Of a stretch of DNA of 64,000 nucleotides, positions 16,506 to 24,400 are shown piece by piece. The stretch lies in the NCBI GenBank assembly GCA_902789665.1, contig CADAOY010000003.1:62001-126000 (forward strand), read 5' to 3'. The translations under genes and the position numbers were made by a program. Source of the stretch: an uncultured Lachnospiraceae bacterium (lineage in GTDB: Bacteria > Bacillota > Clostridia > Lachnospirales > Lachnospiraceae). The notes below the pieces were generated by a model. The model was not told the origin of the DNA, ran no database searches, and worked only from the letters and a program-made list of their open reading frames with translations. Each line of letters starts with the position of its first letter. Positions within the stretch are counted from its first letter, which is position 1.

Positions 16506-17372
16506 TTAGTTAGCCTTACCAGCTGCACCGAAAGCCTTGCAAAGTTCTTCAGCCTTAGCAACGATTGCTTCGCAACCTGGCTTAAGAAGCTTACGTGGGT
16601 CATAACCCTTACCTTCAAGGTCCTTACCAGCTTCGATGTACTTACGTGTAGCATCAGCAAATACTAACTGAAGCTCTGTATTGATGTTGATCTTTGATAC
16701 ACCAAGTGAAACAGCCTTTGATGTCTGCTCGAAAGGAATACCACTACCACCATGAAGAACCATTGGCTTACCATTGATAGCTGCCTGGATCTCACCAAGA
16801 CGCTCAAAGTTAAGACCAGCCCAGTCTGCTGGATATTTACCATGGATGTTACCGATACCAGCTGCAAGGAAGTCTACACCAAGATCAGCGATAGCCTTAC
16901 ACTCTGCAGGATCAGCAAGTTCACCAGCTGATGTAACACCATCTTCTGTACCACCGATACCACCAACTTCACACTCTACTGAAACGCCCTTTGAATGAGC
17001 AAGTGCGATGATTTCTTTTGACTTCTCGATATTCTCTTCGATTGAGTAATGTGAACCATCGAACATAACTGATGAGTAACCAGCTTCGATACAAGCCTTA
17101 GCTCCGTCATATGTACCATGATCTAAGTGAAGAGCAACAGGAACTGTAATTCCCATAGAATCGATAAGGTCGTTAACCATATCTACTACCATCTTGTAGC
17201 CACCCATGTACTTAGCAGCACTTTCAGATGTCTGAATCATTACAGGAGTCTGTGTCTCCTGAACTGCCTTAAGAATACACTGTGTCCACTCAAGGTTGTT
17301 TGTGTTGAATGCAGGAATGGCATAATGGCCTTCATGCGCTTTGTTAATCATCTCTGTTGCAGAAACTAACAT
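16506..17372 (-). CDS. fba: Fructose-bisphosphate aldolase, class II
   Basis: This 288-aa zinc aldolase has the metal-binding HLDHG motif and the following EAGYSSVMFDGSHY, GNIHGKYP and the phosphate-binding VLHGGSGIP loop. It cleaves fructose-1,6-bisphosphate to DHAP and glyceraldehyde-3-phosphate in glycolysis; tagatose-bisphosphate activity cannot be excluded. It has a strong GGAGG ribosome-binding site and its own terminator. The 205-nt gap upstream (17373-17577) holds its leader, a small AATGC-ATAA-GCATT hairpin and the HPr terminator. Confidence 0.92.
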   Translation of the reverse strand: MLVSATEMINKAHEGHYAIPAFNTNNLEWTQCILKAVQETQTPVMIQTSESAAKYMGGYKMVVDMVNDLIDSMGITVPVALHLDHGTYDGAKACIEAGYSSVMFDGSHYSIEENIEKSKEIIALAHSKGVSVECEVGGIGGTEDGVTSAGELADPAECKAIADLGVDFLAAGIGNIHGKYPADWAGLNFERLGEIQAAINGKPMVLHGGSGIPFEQTSKAVSLGVSKININTELQLVFADATRKYIEAGKDLEGKGYDPRKLLKPGCEAIVAKAEELCKAFGAAGKAN

Positions 17373-17520
17373 TATTAATACCTCCGTTAAATTATAATAT
17401 ATAAGTTATGAAACAAGAGTTAGCAAATGCTTATGCATTGTCGCACCCTTGAAAAACAAAACTGCTAGGGTTAATTATATCTTATTTTCTCGTAAAAGAA
17501 AAGTGTTAATCTCAACAAAA

Positions 17521-17566
17521 ATACCTTTTAAGTATATGCATCTTAAAACACATACTTAAAAGGTAT
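17521..17566 (-). terminator. Terminator of the ftsH-to-HPr gene run
   Basis: Two 18-nt arms (17521-17538 and 17549-17566) pair with a single G-U around a 10-nt loop, and the minus-strand product continues into TTTTGTT. It is placed 12 nt after the HPr stop codon. Confidence 0.85.
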
Positions 17567-17577
17567 TATTCATCACA

Positions 17578-17835
17578 TTATTTGCCTTCTTTAAGATATC
17601 TCTCAATATCAGCTGATGCTTCCGATTCGTCAGCACCATCACAGGAAACCATAACCTTATCTCCTGCATCAAGACCAAGACTCATCATCCCCATAATGCT
17701 CTTGGCATTTACTTTTTTGTTGCCTACCTGAATATAGATTGAGCTGTCATACTGACTTGCAACCTGTACAAGCATAGCAACCGGACGTGGTTCCATTCCT
17801 CCCGAAAGTTCGACTACCATTTCCTTCGAAATCAT
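17578..17835 (-). CDS. HPr-family protein lacking His15 (Crh-like)
   Basis: The 85-aa protein has a full-length HPr fold. At the position of the PEP-dependent phosphorylation site it reads GGME15PRP instead of GLHARP, so His15 is replaced by Glu (codon GAA). The regulatory Ser46 and its context (VNAKS46IMGMMSLG) are intact. By analogy with Bacillus Crh (Gln15), it should be unable to carry PTS phosphate but be a substrate of HPr kinase, acting in CcpA-type catabolite control. hprK is encoded in the same gene run. It may be a regulator only, with a true ptsH elsewhere (inference). Confidence 0.85.
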   Translation of the reverse strand: MISKEMVVELSGGMEPRPVAMLVQVASQYDSSIYIQVGNKKVNAKSIMGMMSLGLDAGDKVMVSCDGADESEASADIERYLKEGK

Positions 17836-17860
17836 TGGTTTTTCCTCCTTATTTAGCTAC

Positions 17861-18793
17861 CTACGAATTCTGTGTTCCCCGTAACTCATCTGCTATCTTT
17901 GTAATCTTGCGCAGTCTGTGATTAACTCCGCTTTTCCCAATAGCAGGCGTTAAGTAGCCCCCAAGTTCGGCCAGAGGTGCATCCCCATGCTCCAATCTGA
18001 CTATAGCCATCTGACGAAGGTCATCCGGCAAAGAATCAAGACCTAATCTCTCTTCTATTAATTCAATATCCATAATCTGCTTAGTCGCCGTATTGATGCT
18101 CTTAACCAGGTTGGCTGTTTCAAAATTAACCCTCCTGTTGGTATCATTGGCTATTTCCTTAATGATTCTCTCGTTCTCAAGATTCATAAGTGAAACATAA
18201 GCTGATATGACATTTAAGAATTCAACTATTACTGTGCCGTCCTTAATATAAACCAGATGCTGATTCTTGCGAAGAGTGGAACCTGCACTTATTTCAAAGG
18301 CTTCCAGCACTTCCTTAACCTGCTCACTTTCTTTTTCAGAAGAAGTAACTATCTCTAAATGATAGCTCTTGGCAGGATCCGTAATCTGTCCCTGGCATAA
18401 AAATAAAGCACTTAAATACGCTCTTTTACAGCACATCTTCGGGATAAGCAGTGATGATATAACTCCGTCTTTTGGAATATCCGGCTTATTATCATGCCAC
18501 ATCTTCATTCCCTGAAGAATAGTCTGAATGGTGATTTCATCTGAAATTTCTATATAAAAACTATTCCCCTTTGACAAAACACCAATATCTATATTATATA
18601 TTTTTTTCAGCATTGTAAAGCATTTTCTTATAATGTCTTCATTATCCGAAGATATTACAAGGCTTTTTTGACCTGAATTTTCAACGATTCGTCCGTAGTT
18701 TTTAATCAGTACAGACATAAATGCCATGTTACAATGTCTGGATTTAAGAGTATTTTTTAGAACCTCTTTTTTAACTTCCTTGGCAAATGACAT
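17861..18793 (-). CDS. whiA: DNA-binding protein WhiA
   Basis: This 310-aa WhiA has an N-terminal LAGLIDADG-like half beginning MSFAKEVKKEVLKN and a C-terminal helix-turn-helix (RLEHGDAPLAELGGYLTPAIGKSGVNHRLRKI). In Gram-positive bacteria WhiA affects cell division and chromosome segregation. It lies in the conserved order murB-rapZ-whiA-HPr, with short spacings of 30 nt and 25 nt. Confidence 0.94.
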   Translation of the reverse strand: MSFAKEVKKEVLKNTLKSRHCNMAFMSVLIKNYGRIVENSGQKSLVISSDNEDIIRKCFTMLKKIYNIDIGVLSKGNSFYIEISDEITIQTILQGMKMWHDNKPDIPKDGVISSLLIPKMCCKRAYLSALFLCQGQITDPAKSYHLEIVTSSEKESEQVKEVLEAFEISAGSTLRKNQHLVYIKDGTVIVEFLNVISAYVSLMNLENERIIKEIANDTNRRVNFETANLVKSINTATKQIMDIELIEERLGLDSLPDDLRQMAIVRLEHGDAPLAELGGYLTPAIGKSGVNHRLRKITKIADELRGTQNS

Positions 18794-18823
18794 ATAATCT
18801 CCCTTTGTCCGTCAATCTGCTTT

Positions 18824-19681
18824 TTACTTACCGGCGTCCCTGTGAGTTATGGTAAGACCATAACTTCCCTTATCCTTAAGCGCTGCATATAATTCGTTGG
18901 CAAGAGTCACCGAACGGTGCCTGCCACCGGTACAGCCTATGCCGATAACCAGCTGATACTTACCTTCCTTCACATAGTTCGGTATCAGGAAATTAATCAT
19001 ATCTGTCAGTTTATCCAGAAATTCCTTAGCCTCCGGAAAACTCATAACATAATCATGAACCGGAGCATCATTACCTGTTAAAGGTTTTAATTCTTCTATA
19101 TAAAATGGATTTGGAAGGAATCTTACATCGAAAACCAGATCCACATCTGCAGGCATTCCATGCTTAAAACCAAAGGAAACGATATTCACCATCAGGGAAT
19201 TATAATTCTCATTATTAATGAAAATCTTATCCAGTTCTTCCTTAAGTTCACGGGTTAAAAGATTGGAAGTATCGATAACATAGTCTGCTTCCTTCTTGAA
19301 ATTCTCAAGAATCTCCCTCTCCTTCTTAATGCCGTCCGCAACTCTCTTACCCATGGCAAGAGGATGATTACGTCTGGATTCCTTATATCTCTTAAGAAGA
19401 GTTTCATCGCTGGCATCCATAAATAAAACTTCATATGGAATGCCTTTTTCCTTAAGTTTTTCAAGTTCCGCAACGGCTTCCTCAAAAGGCTGATCTGCTC
19501 TCACATCAAGGCCAAGCACAACCTTCTCCATCTCACGGTTCGGCTCTCTCATTAAGTCAACGAATACGCCGATCAGTGGAACCGGCAGATTGTCAACGCA
19601 GTAAAAGCCCATATCTTCAAGCATTTTCTGAGCAGTGAGCTTACCACCGCCACTCATACCCGTAACAATTACAAATCTCAT
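18824..19681 (-). CDS. rapZ: RapZ-like nucleotide-binding protein with altered Walker A
   Basis: The 285-aa RapZ/YvcJ family protein has GLDVRADQPF, FMDASDETLLKRY, RRNHPLA and the C-terminal GIGCTGGRHRSV motif that binds an RNA or metabolite ligand. The P-loop reads GMSGGGKLT, so the Ser/Thr that normally follows the Lys is Leu, which may weaken Mg-nucleotide binding. In Bacillota the family influences cell-wall precursor metabolism. It overlaps murB by 4 nt. Confidence 0.9.
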   Translation of the reverse strand: MRFVIVTGMSGGGKLTAQKMLEDMGFYCVDNLPVPLIGVFVDLMREPNREMEKVVLGLDVRADQPFEEAVAELEKLKEKGIPYEVLFMDASDETLLKRYKESRRNHPLAMGKRVADGIKKEREILENFKKEADYVIDTSNLLTRELKEELDKIFINNENYNSLMVNIVSFGFKHGMPADVDLVFDVRFLPNPFYIEELKPLTGNDAPVHDYVMSFPEAKEFLDKLTDMINFLIPNYVKEGKYQLVIGIGCTGGRHRSVTLANELYAALKDKGSYGLTITHRDAGK

Positions 19682-20589
19682 TCGAACTCACCTACATATA
19701 TAACTTCTTCCTCAAGCATAACGCCCTGGGACGAATAAACTTTTTCCTTAACATCTTTTATCAGCTTCGCCACATCGGAAGCTGTTGCTCCACTTAAATT
19801 AACCACAAAGCCGTTGTGTTTGACAGACACCTGAGCCTGTCCCACCTGATAGCCCGACAACCCGGAATCTGTAATAAGCTTTCCGGCAAAATACCCCTCC
19901 GGTCTTTTGAAAGTACTACCCGCACTCGGCATATTGTAAGGCTGCTTATCTTTCCTTGCCTTCATATGCTCTTCCATCTTTGCTTCTATTTCATCATGAG
20001 AGCCCGGCACTAATTCCATATTCGCCTTAAGCACCACGATGTCCCGCCTCTTGCAGATACTCGTTCTGTAGCCAAAATCCATGTCCTTAGCCTCAATGGT
20101 TACCACATTTCCTTCTTCATCCAGAACCTCTACAGATGTGATTACATCCTTCATCTCTCCGCCATAGGCGCCGGCATTCATATATACAGCGCCTCCCACA
20201 GAGCCCGGAATACCATAGGCAAATTCGAGTCCCGAAAGACTGGCATTAAGCACTTCCTTTGTTAAAGCCATAAGTGTAACACCCGCTCCGGCAATAACCT
20301 TGTTACCCTCAATAACAACACTTCTAAAATCCCCGCCGAGCCTTATCATAACCCCGCGGTATCCCTTGTCAGAAACCAGGATATTGCTTCCGTTACCAAG
20401 TATCATAAAGGCAACTTTATTTTCTTTAAGATATTTAATTAATGAAGATAATTCACTGCTATTCGATACAGATACCATATAGTCTGCCGGGCCGCCGATT
20501 TTAAAAGAGGTGAAACCTGTCATATAAACATCTTTGGCCACATTCTCAGCTGGAATTATTTTAATTAAATCATCATAAATATCAAACAT
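19678..20589 (-). CDS. murB: UDP-N-acetylenolpyruvoylglucosamine reductase
   Basis: This 303-aa FAD enzyme of peptidoglycan precursor synthesis has the FAD-binding motifs TSFKIGGPADYMV, LGNGSNILVSDKGYRG and GIPGSVGGAVYMNAGAYGGEM, and the catalytic Ser in AGSTFKRPEG. The length fits the short type II form common in Bacillota. It reduces UDP-GlcNAc-enolpyruvate to UDP-MurNAc with NADPH. It lies 8 nt after the glucokinase gene and overlaps rapZ by 4 nt. Confidence 0.95.
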   Translation of the reverse strand: MFDIYDDLIKIIPAENVAKDVYMTGFTSFKIGGPADYMVSVSNSSELSSLIKYLKENKVAFMILGNGSNILVSDKGYRGVMIRLGGDFRSVVIEGNKVIAGAGVTLMALTKEVLNASLSGLEFAYGIPGSVGGAVYMNAGAYGGEMKDVITSVEVLDEEGNVVTIEAKDMDFGYRTSICKRRDIVVLKANMELVPGSHDEIEAKMEEHMKARKDKQPYNMPSAGSTFKRPEGYFAGKLITDSGLSGYQVGQAQVSVKHNGFVVNLSGATASDVAKLIKDVKEKVYSSQGVMLEEEVIYVGEFE

Positions 20590-20597
20590 ATTTATCC

Positions 20598-21533
20598 TTA
20601 TTCCATAATTAATTTGGCAGCTCCATAGATACCTGCATCATTACCTAAAGATGCAAGTTTGAAATCTGTATTTCTGCATCCGTTAAAAGTATATGTAACA
20701 AAATTCTTCTGAATAAATGTAAGAAGAATTTCTCCTGCCTTACTTACTCCGCCGCCGATAACAAAGGCTTCAGGATTAACTACACATGCAACCTGAGCAA
20801 GAGCCTTGCCTAAAATATATCCGAACTTTTCAGCAACTTCGATGGAAAGTTCATCCCCTTCCTTAACTGCATCAAAAACATCCTTACATGTAAGATTCTT
20901 AATATTTCTGATTGAGCTTGCCTTATCATCTGCAGCAAGTCTTCTCTTTGCAAGTCTTACAACACCTGTAGCTGATGTATACTGCTCAAGGCAGCCTTTG
21001 TTGCCACAACCACAAACTTCGGTTTCATCATCATCAACATGAATATGTCCGATTTCTCCGCCTGCACCGTTGGCACCGCAAACAATCTTACCGTCGATTA
21101 CAACGCCGCCACCAACACCTGTACCAAGTGTAACTGCAACGATGCTGTTATATCCTTTACCGCCACCTGCATACATCTCGCCAAGAGCTGCAACATTGGC
21201 ATCATTACCTACTTTAACCTTAAGACCTGTAAGACCTTCAAGAGTTTCTTTTACATTGAATGTACCCCATCCAAGATTAGCTGCTCCAAGTATATCTCCA
21301 TTATCTCTTACAGCACCCGGAACACCGATTCCAACACCTGCCACATCAGAATCCTTGATTGACTTCTCGGTCATTTTGCCTCTGATACTTGCCGCGATAT
21401 CCGGAAGGATATGTGATCCCTGATCTTCTTTATTTGTATCAATTTCCCATTTCTCAAGAAGATTGCCTGCTGTTTCAAACAATCCCATCTTAACTGTTGT
21501 TCCACCTAAATCAACTGCAAAAATATAAGCCAT
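20598..21533 (-). CDS. ROK-family glucokinase
   Basis: The 311-aa protein has the N-terminal ATP motif DLGGTTVKMGLF, a GVGIGVPGAV segment, the sugar-binding EIGHIHVD and the ROK zinc motif CGCGNKGCLEQY. It should phosphorylate glucose to glucose-6-phosphate in the cytosol. It is placed 2 nt after hprK, tying glucose entry to catabolite control in the same transcript. Confidence 0.9.
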   Translation of the reverse strand: MAYIFAVDLGGTTVKMGLFETAGNLLEKWEIDTNKEDQGSHILPDIAASIRGKMTEKSIKDSDVAGVGIGVPGAVRDNGDILGAANLGWGTFNVKETLEGLTGLKVKVGNDANVAALGEMYAGGGKGYNSIVAVTLGTGVGGGVVIDGKIVCGANGAGGEIGHIHVDDDETEVCGCGNKGCLEQYTSATGVVRLAKRRLAADDKASSIRNIKNLTCKDVFDAVKEGDELSIEVAEKFGYILGKALAQVACVVNPEAFVIGGGVSKAGEILLTFIQKNFVTYTFNGCRNTDFKLASLGNDAGIYGAAKLIME

Positions 21534-21535
21534 AA

Positions 21536-22492
21536 TTAATCTTCGTCCTCCTCATCTTCTCCATTTTCTCTCTTACGAGCCAGTGATTCCTGAATCTTTT
21601 GATATAATTCCTGAGCTGCATTGTAGCCCATTTTCTTCTGTCTGTGGTTAACTGCTGCCGACTCAACAATAATCGCCAGGTTTCGACCAGGTCTGATTGG
21701 AATATTATGACATACAACCTTGTTGCCAAGATATTCTGTATATTCTTCCTCCAGGCCGAAACGGTCATATTCGGTATCCTTGTTCCACTCAGAAAGTTTA
21801 ATTACAAGGTCGATACTCTGTGACTCCTTAACGGATGATACACCGAACAGAGTCTTAACATTGATAATACCTATACCTCTAAGTTCAATGAAATGCTTGG
21901 TTATTTCAGGTGATGTACCAATCAGGGTCTCATCACTAACCTTTCTAATTTCAACACAGTCATCAGTAACCAGACGATGACCTCTCTTGATAAGCTCAAG
22001 AGCAGCCTCACTCTTACCGATACCGCTTTCACCAACTATCAGTACACCTTCACCGTAAACATCTACAAGCACGCCGTGAATTGAAATACATGGAGCAAGT
22101 TTAACATTCAGCCATCTGATTAATTCAGCCATGAATGCTGATGTATTCTTCTTGGTCTTGTAAAGAGGAATTCCTGCCTCAACAGCCTTCTTTCTAAAAA
22201 GCGGATCCGGCTCAAGTTCCCTGCAGAAAACGATACATGGAATCGGATAACTGAGAAGTTTTGAATAAATCTCTTCCTTACGTTCATCCGACAAACTCAG
22301 CATATATTTATATTCAACGAAACCAATAATCTGAAGACGTGTTGCTTCATAATGTTCAAAGAAGCCTGCCATCTGAAGCGCCGGTCTGTTGATATCCGGC
22401 TGGCGAATTTTGATATGCTTAATATCAATCTCCGGAGTAATTGGCTCGAGTTTCATTTTTTCAACAATTCTAGCTAAACTGATACTGGACAT
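21536..22492 (-). CDS. hprK: HPr kinase/phosphorylase
   Basis: This 318-aa bifunctional enzyme has a Walker A GESGIGKSEAALELIKRGH, the TDDCVEI strand and the HprK signature IELRGIGIINVKTLFG. It phosphorylates and dephosphorylates Ser46 of HPr/Crh in response to glycolytic state. The gene run also encodes the His15-less HPr, a likely partner. The tail is acidic (GEDEEDED). Confidence 0.95.
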   Translation of the reverse strand: MSSISLARIVEKMKLEPITPEIDIKHIKIRQPDINRPALQMAGFFEHYEATRLQIIGFVEYKYMLSLSDERKEEIYSKLLSYPIPCIVFCRELEPDPLFRKKAVEAGIPLYKTKKNTSAFMAELIRWLNVKLAPCISIHGVLVDVYGEGVLIVGESGIGKSEAALELIKRGHRLVTDDCVEIRKVSDETLIGTSPEITKHFIELRGIGIINVKTLFGVSSVKESQSIDLVIKLSEWNKDTEYDRFGLEEEYTEYLGNKVVCHNIPIRPGRNLAIIVESAAVNHRQKKMGYNAAQELYQKIQESLARKRENGEDEEDED

Positions 22493-22553
22493 ATATAACC
22501 CTCCTATATTTTAATACCACTTTTAAGTGTATCATATTCACCGTGCCATTTCA

Positions 22554-24383
22554 TTAAATATCTTCATTATTTTCACTTTGTCTGAAGAATTCATATATGG
22601 CCTCGGCGGCATTCTTAGGAATGCCATCAATCTGGCACAGCCTCTCAACTGACGCCTCTTTTAATTCATCAATCGAACTGAATTCCTTCATAAGAAGTCT
22701 TCTTCTTGACGGTCCAACGCCCGGTATGTCATCAAGCACCGAATGCACCTGGGCCTTGGTTCTTAACAATCTGTGATACTCTATTGCGAAGCGGTGCGCC
22801 TCATCCTGAATCCTGGTTACCAGCTTAAATCCGTTTGACGAGGTATCAATCGGAAGCTCCACATTATTGTAAAATACGCCCCTCGTCCTGTGCTTATCAT
22901 CCTTAACCATACCGCATACCGGCACATCAATTCCTAATTTTTCCAGCACCTTCAGGCAGATATTAACCTGTCCTCTTCCACCATCCATCAAAATTAAATC
23001 AGGCAAAATCTCCGCATGGTTTTCAAATCTTCTCGTCAGCACTTCTTCCATGCAGGCATAATCATTAGGTCCTGCCACGGACTTGATTCTGAACTTTCTG
23101 TAATCACTCTTCTTAGGTTTTCCATCCACAAAAACTACCATGGAACCTACGTTGGCAAAACCACTGATATTGGAAATATCATAAGCTTCCATTCTTGATA
23201 CTATAGGAAGACCGAGTAAGTCTCCAATCTCACGGGCCGCTCCAACCGATCTTGCTTCCTGAAGTTTAATCTTCTCGCTGTCTCTGTCTAATATTAACTG
23301 CGCATTTTCTCTTGCAAGGGAAAGCATCTTCTCTTTCTGACCTTTAAGCGGCGTAATAAGTGATACGGCGCCTTCTCTTTTGGATGCCAGAAAGCGCTCC
23401 AGTAATTCCTTGTCTTCCAGAGTTACCGGTATATAAATCTCCCTTGGAATATAAGGTGTTCCCTGATAGAACTGCTTTATGAATTCATCAATTATTTCCT
23501 CATCAGTATCCAAAAGGGCATGCTTCATATAATGATGCTCTCTTCCAAGAAGCTTACCTTCTCTTACAAAGAATACCGACACAATAACATCCATGTCATT
23601 TCTTGCAAGAGCAATATAATCCTTATCCTCATCATTGGTAAGAGTAATCTTCTGTTTCTGAGTAACAGCCTTAATATCTTCTATCTGTTCTTTAATTTCT
23701 GCCGCTTTCTCGAATTCCAGATTATCGGAATACTCCATCATTCGGCTTTCCAGTTCTTTAATATCTTCCCCTGTCTTACCCCCAAGAAATTCCAGAACCT
23801 TTGACACATTTGCATCATATTCTTCTTTACTTACAAGTCCTCTGCATGGAGCACCACACAACTTGATATCATAGCTTATGCAGGCTCTGTCCATCTCACC
23901 TTTGCTTAAGTTATAATTACAGTTTCTTATGTGATATTTCTTCTGGAGATATTCCACAGTAGTCTTAACTGCACCATTCGAGGTAAAAGGTCCAAAGTAT
24001 TTGGCCTTGTCTCTTTTGACAATTCTTGTGGACATCACTCTCGGATATTCCTCACCCAGCGTAACCTTAATATAAGGATAAGTTTTGTCATCCTTGAGCA
24101 TGGTGTTGTATTTTGGCGAATGCTCTTTGATAAGATTATTCTCTAAGACAAGAGCTTCCAGTTCCGAATCAGTTACGATATATTCGAAGTAATCGATGAG
24201 AGATATCATCTTATTTATCTTCGCCGTATGCGGGGTACTCTCACGAAAATAAGACCGCACCCTCTTACGCAGGGAAACGGCCTTACCAACATAGATAATA
24301 TTATCATGGGCATCATGCATTATATATACTCCCGGATTATCCGGGAGTTTCTTCAGTTCTTCCTTTATATCAAAACCTTCCAT
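22554..24383 (-). CDS. uvrC: UvrABC excinuclease subunit C
   Basis: This 609-aa protein has all UvrC parts: an N-terminal GIY-YIG nuclease (PGVYIMHDAHDNIIYVGKA), a central UvrBC-binding region (about 200-235), an RNase H-like endonuclease with YDISNISG and MDGGRGQ, and C-terminal helix-hairpin-helix motifs (DDIPGVGPSRRRLL). It makes both incisions in nucleotide excision repair. It follows ftsH by 17 nt. Confidence 0.96.
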   Translation of the reverse strand: MEGFDIKEELKKLPDNPGVYIMHDAHDNIIYVGKAVSLRKRVRSYFRESTPHTAKINKMISLIDYFEYIVTDSELEALVLENNLIKEHSPKYNTMLKDDKTYPYIKVTLGEEYPRVMSTRIVKRDKAKYFGPFTSNGAVKTTVEYLQKKYHIRNCNYNLSKGEMDRACISYDIKLCGAPCRGLVSKEEYDANVSKVLEFLGGKTGEDIKELESRMMEYSDNLEFEKAAEIKEQIEDIKAVTQKQKITLTNDEDKDYIALARNDMDVIVSVFFVREGKLLGREHHYMKHALLDTDEEIIDEFIKQFYQGTPYIPREIYIPVTLEDKELLERFLASKREGAVSLITPLKGQKEKMLSLARENAQLILDRDSEKIKLQEARSVGAAREIGDLLGLPIVSRMEAYDISNISGFANVGSMVVFVDGKPKKSDYRKFRIKSVAGPNDYACMEEVLTRRFENHAEILPDLILMDGGRGQVNICLKVLEKLGIDVPVCGMVKDDKHRTRGVFYNNVELPIDTSSNGFKLVTRIQDEAHRFAIEYHRLLRTKAQVHSVLDDIPGVGPSRRRLLMKEFSSIDELKEASVERLCQIDGIPKNAAEAIYEFFRQSENNEDI

Positions 24384-24400
24384 GCAAACACCCTTATTAA

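Noticed and set aside
16321-16509. 62-aa ORF with Gly/Arg/Ala-rich segment
   Set aside because: It is only the translation of the GC-rich island; no Shine-Dalgarno site and it runs into the aldolase terminator.
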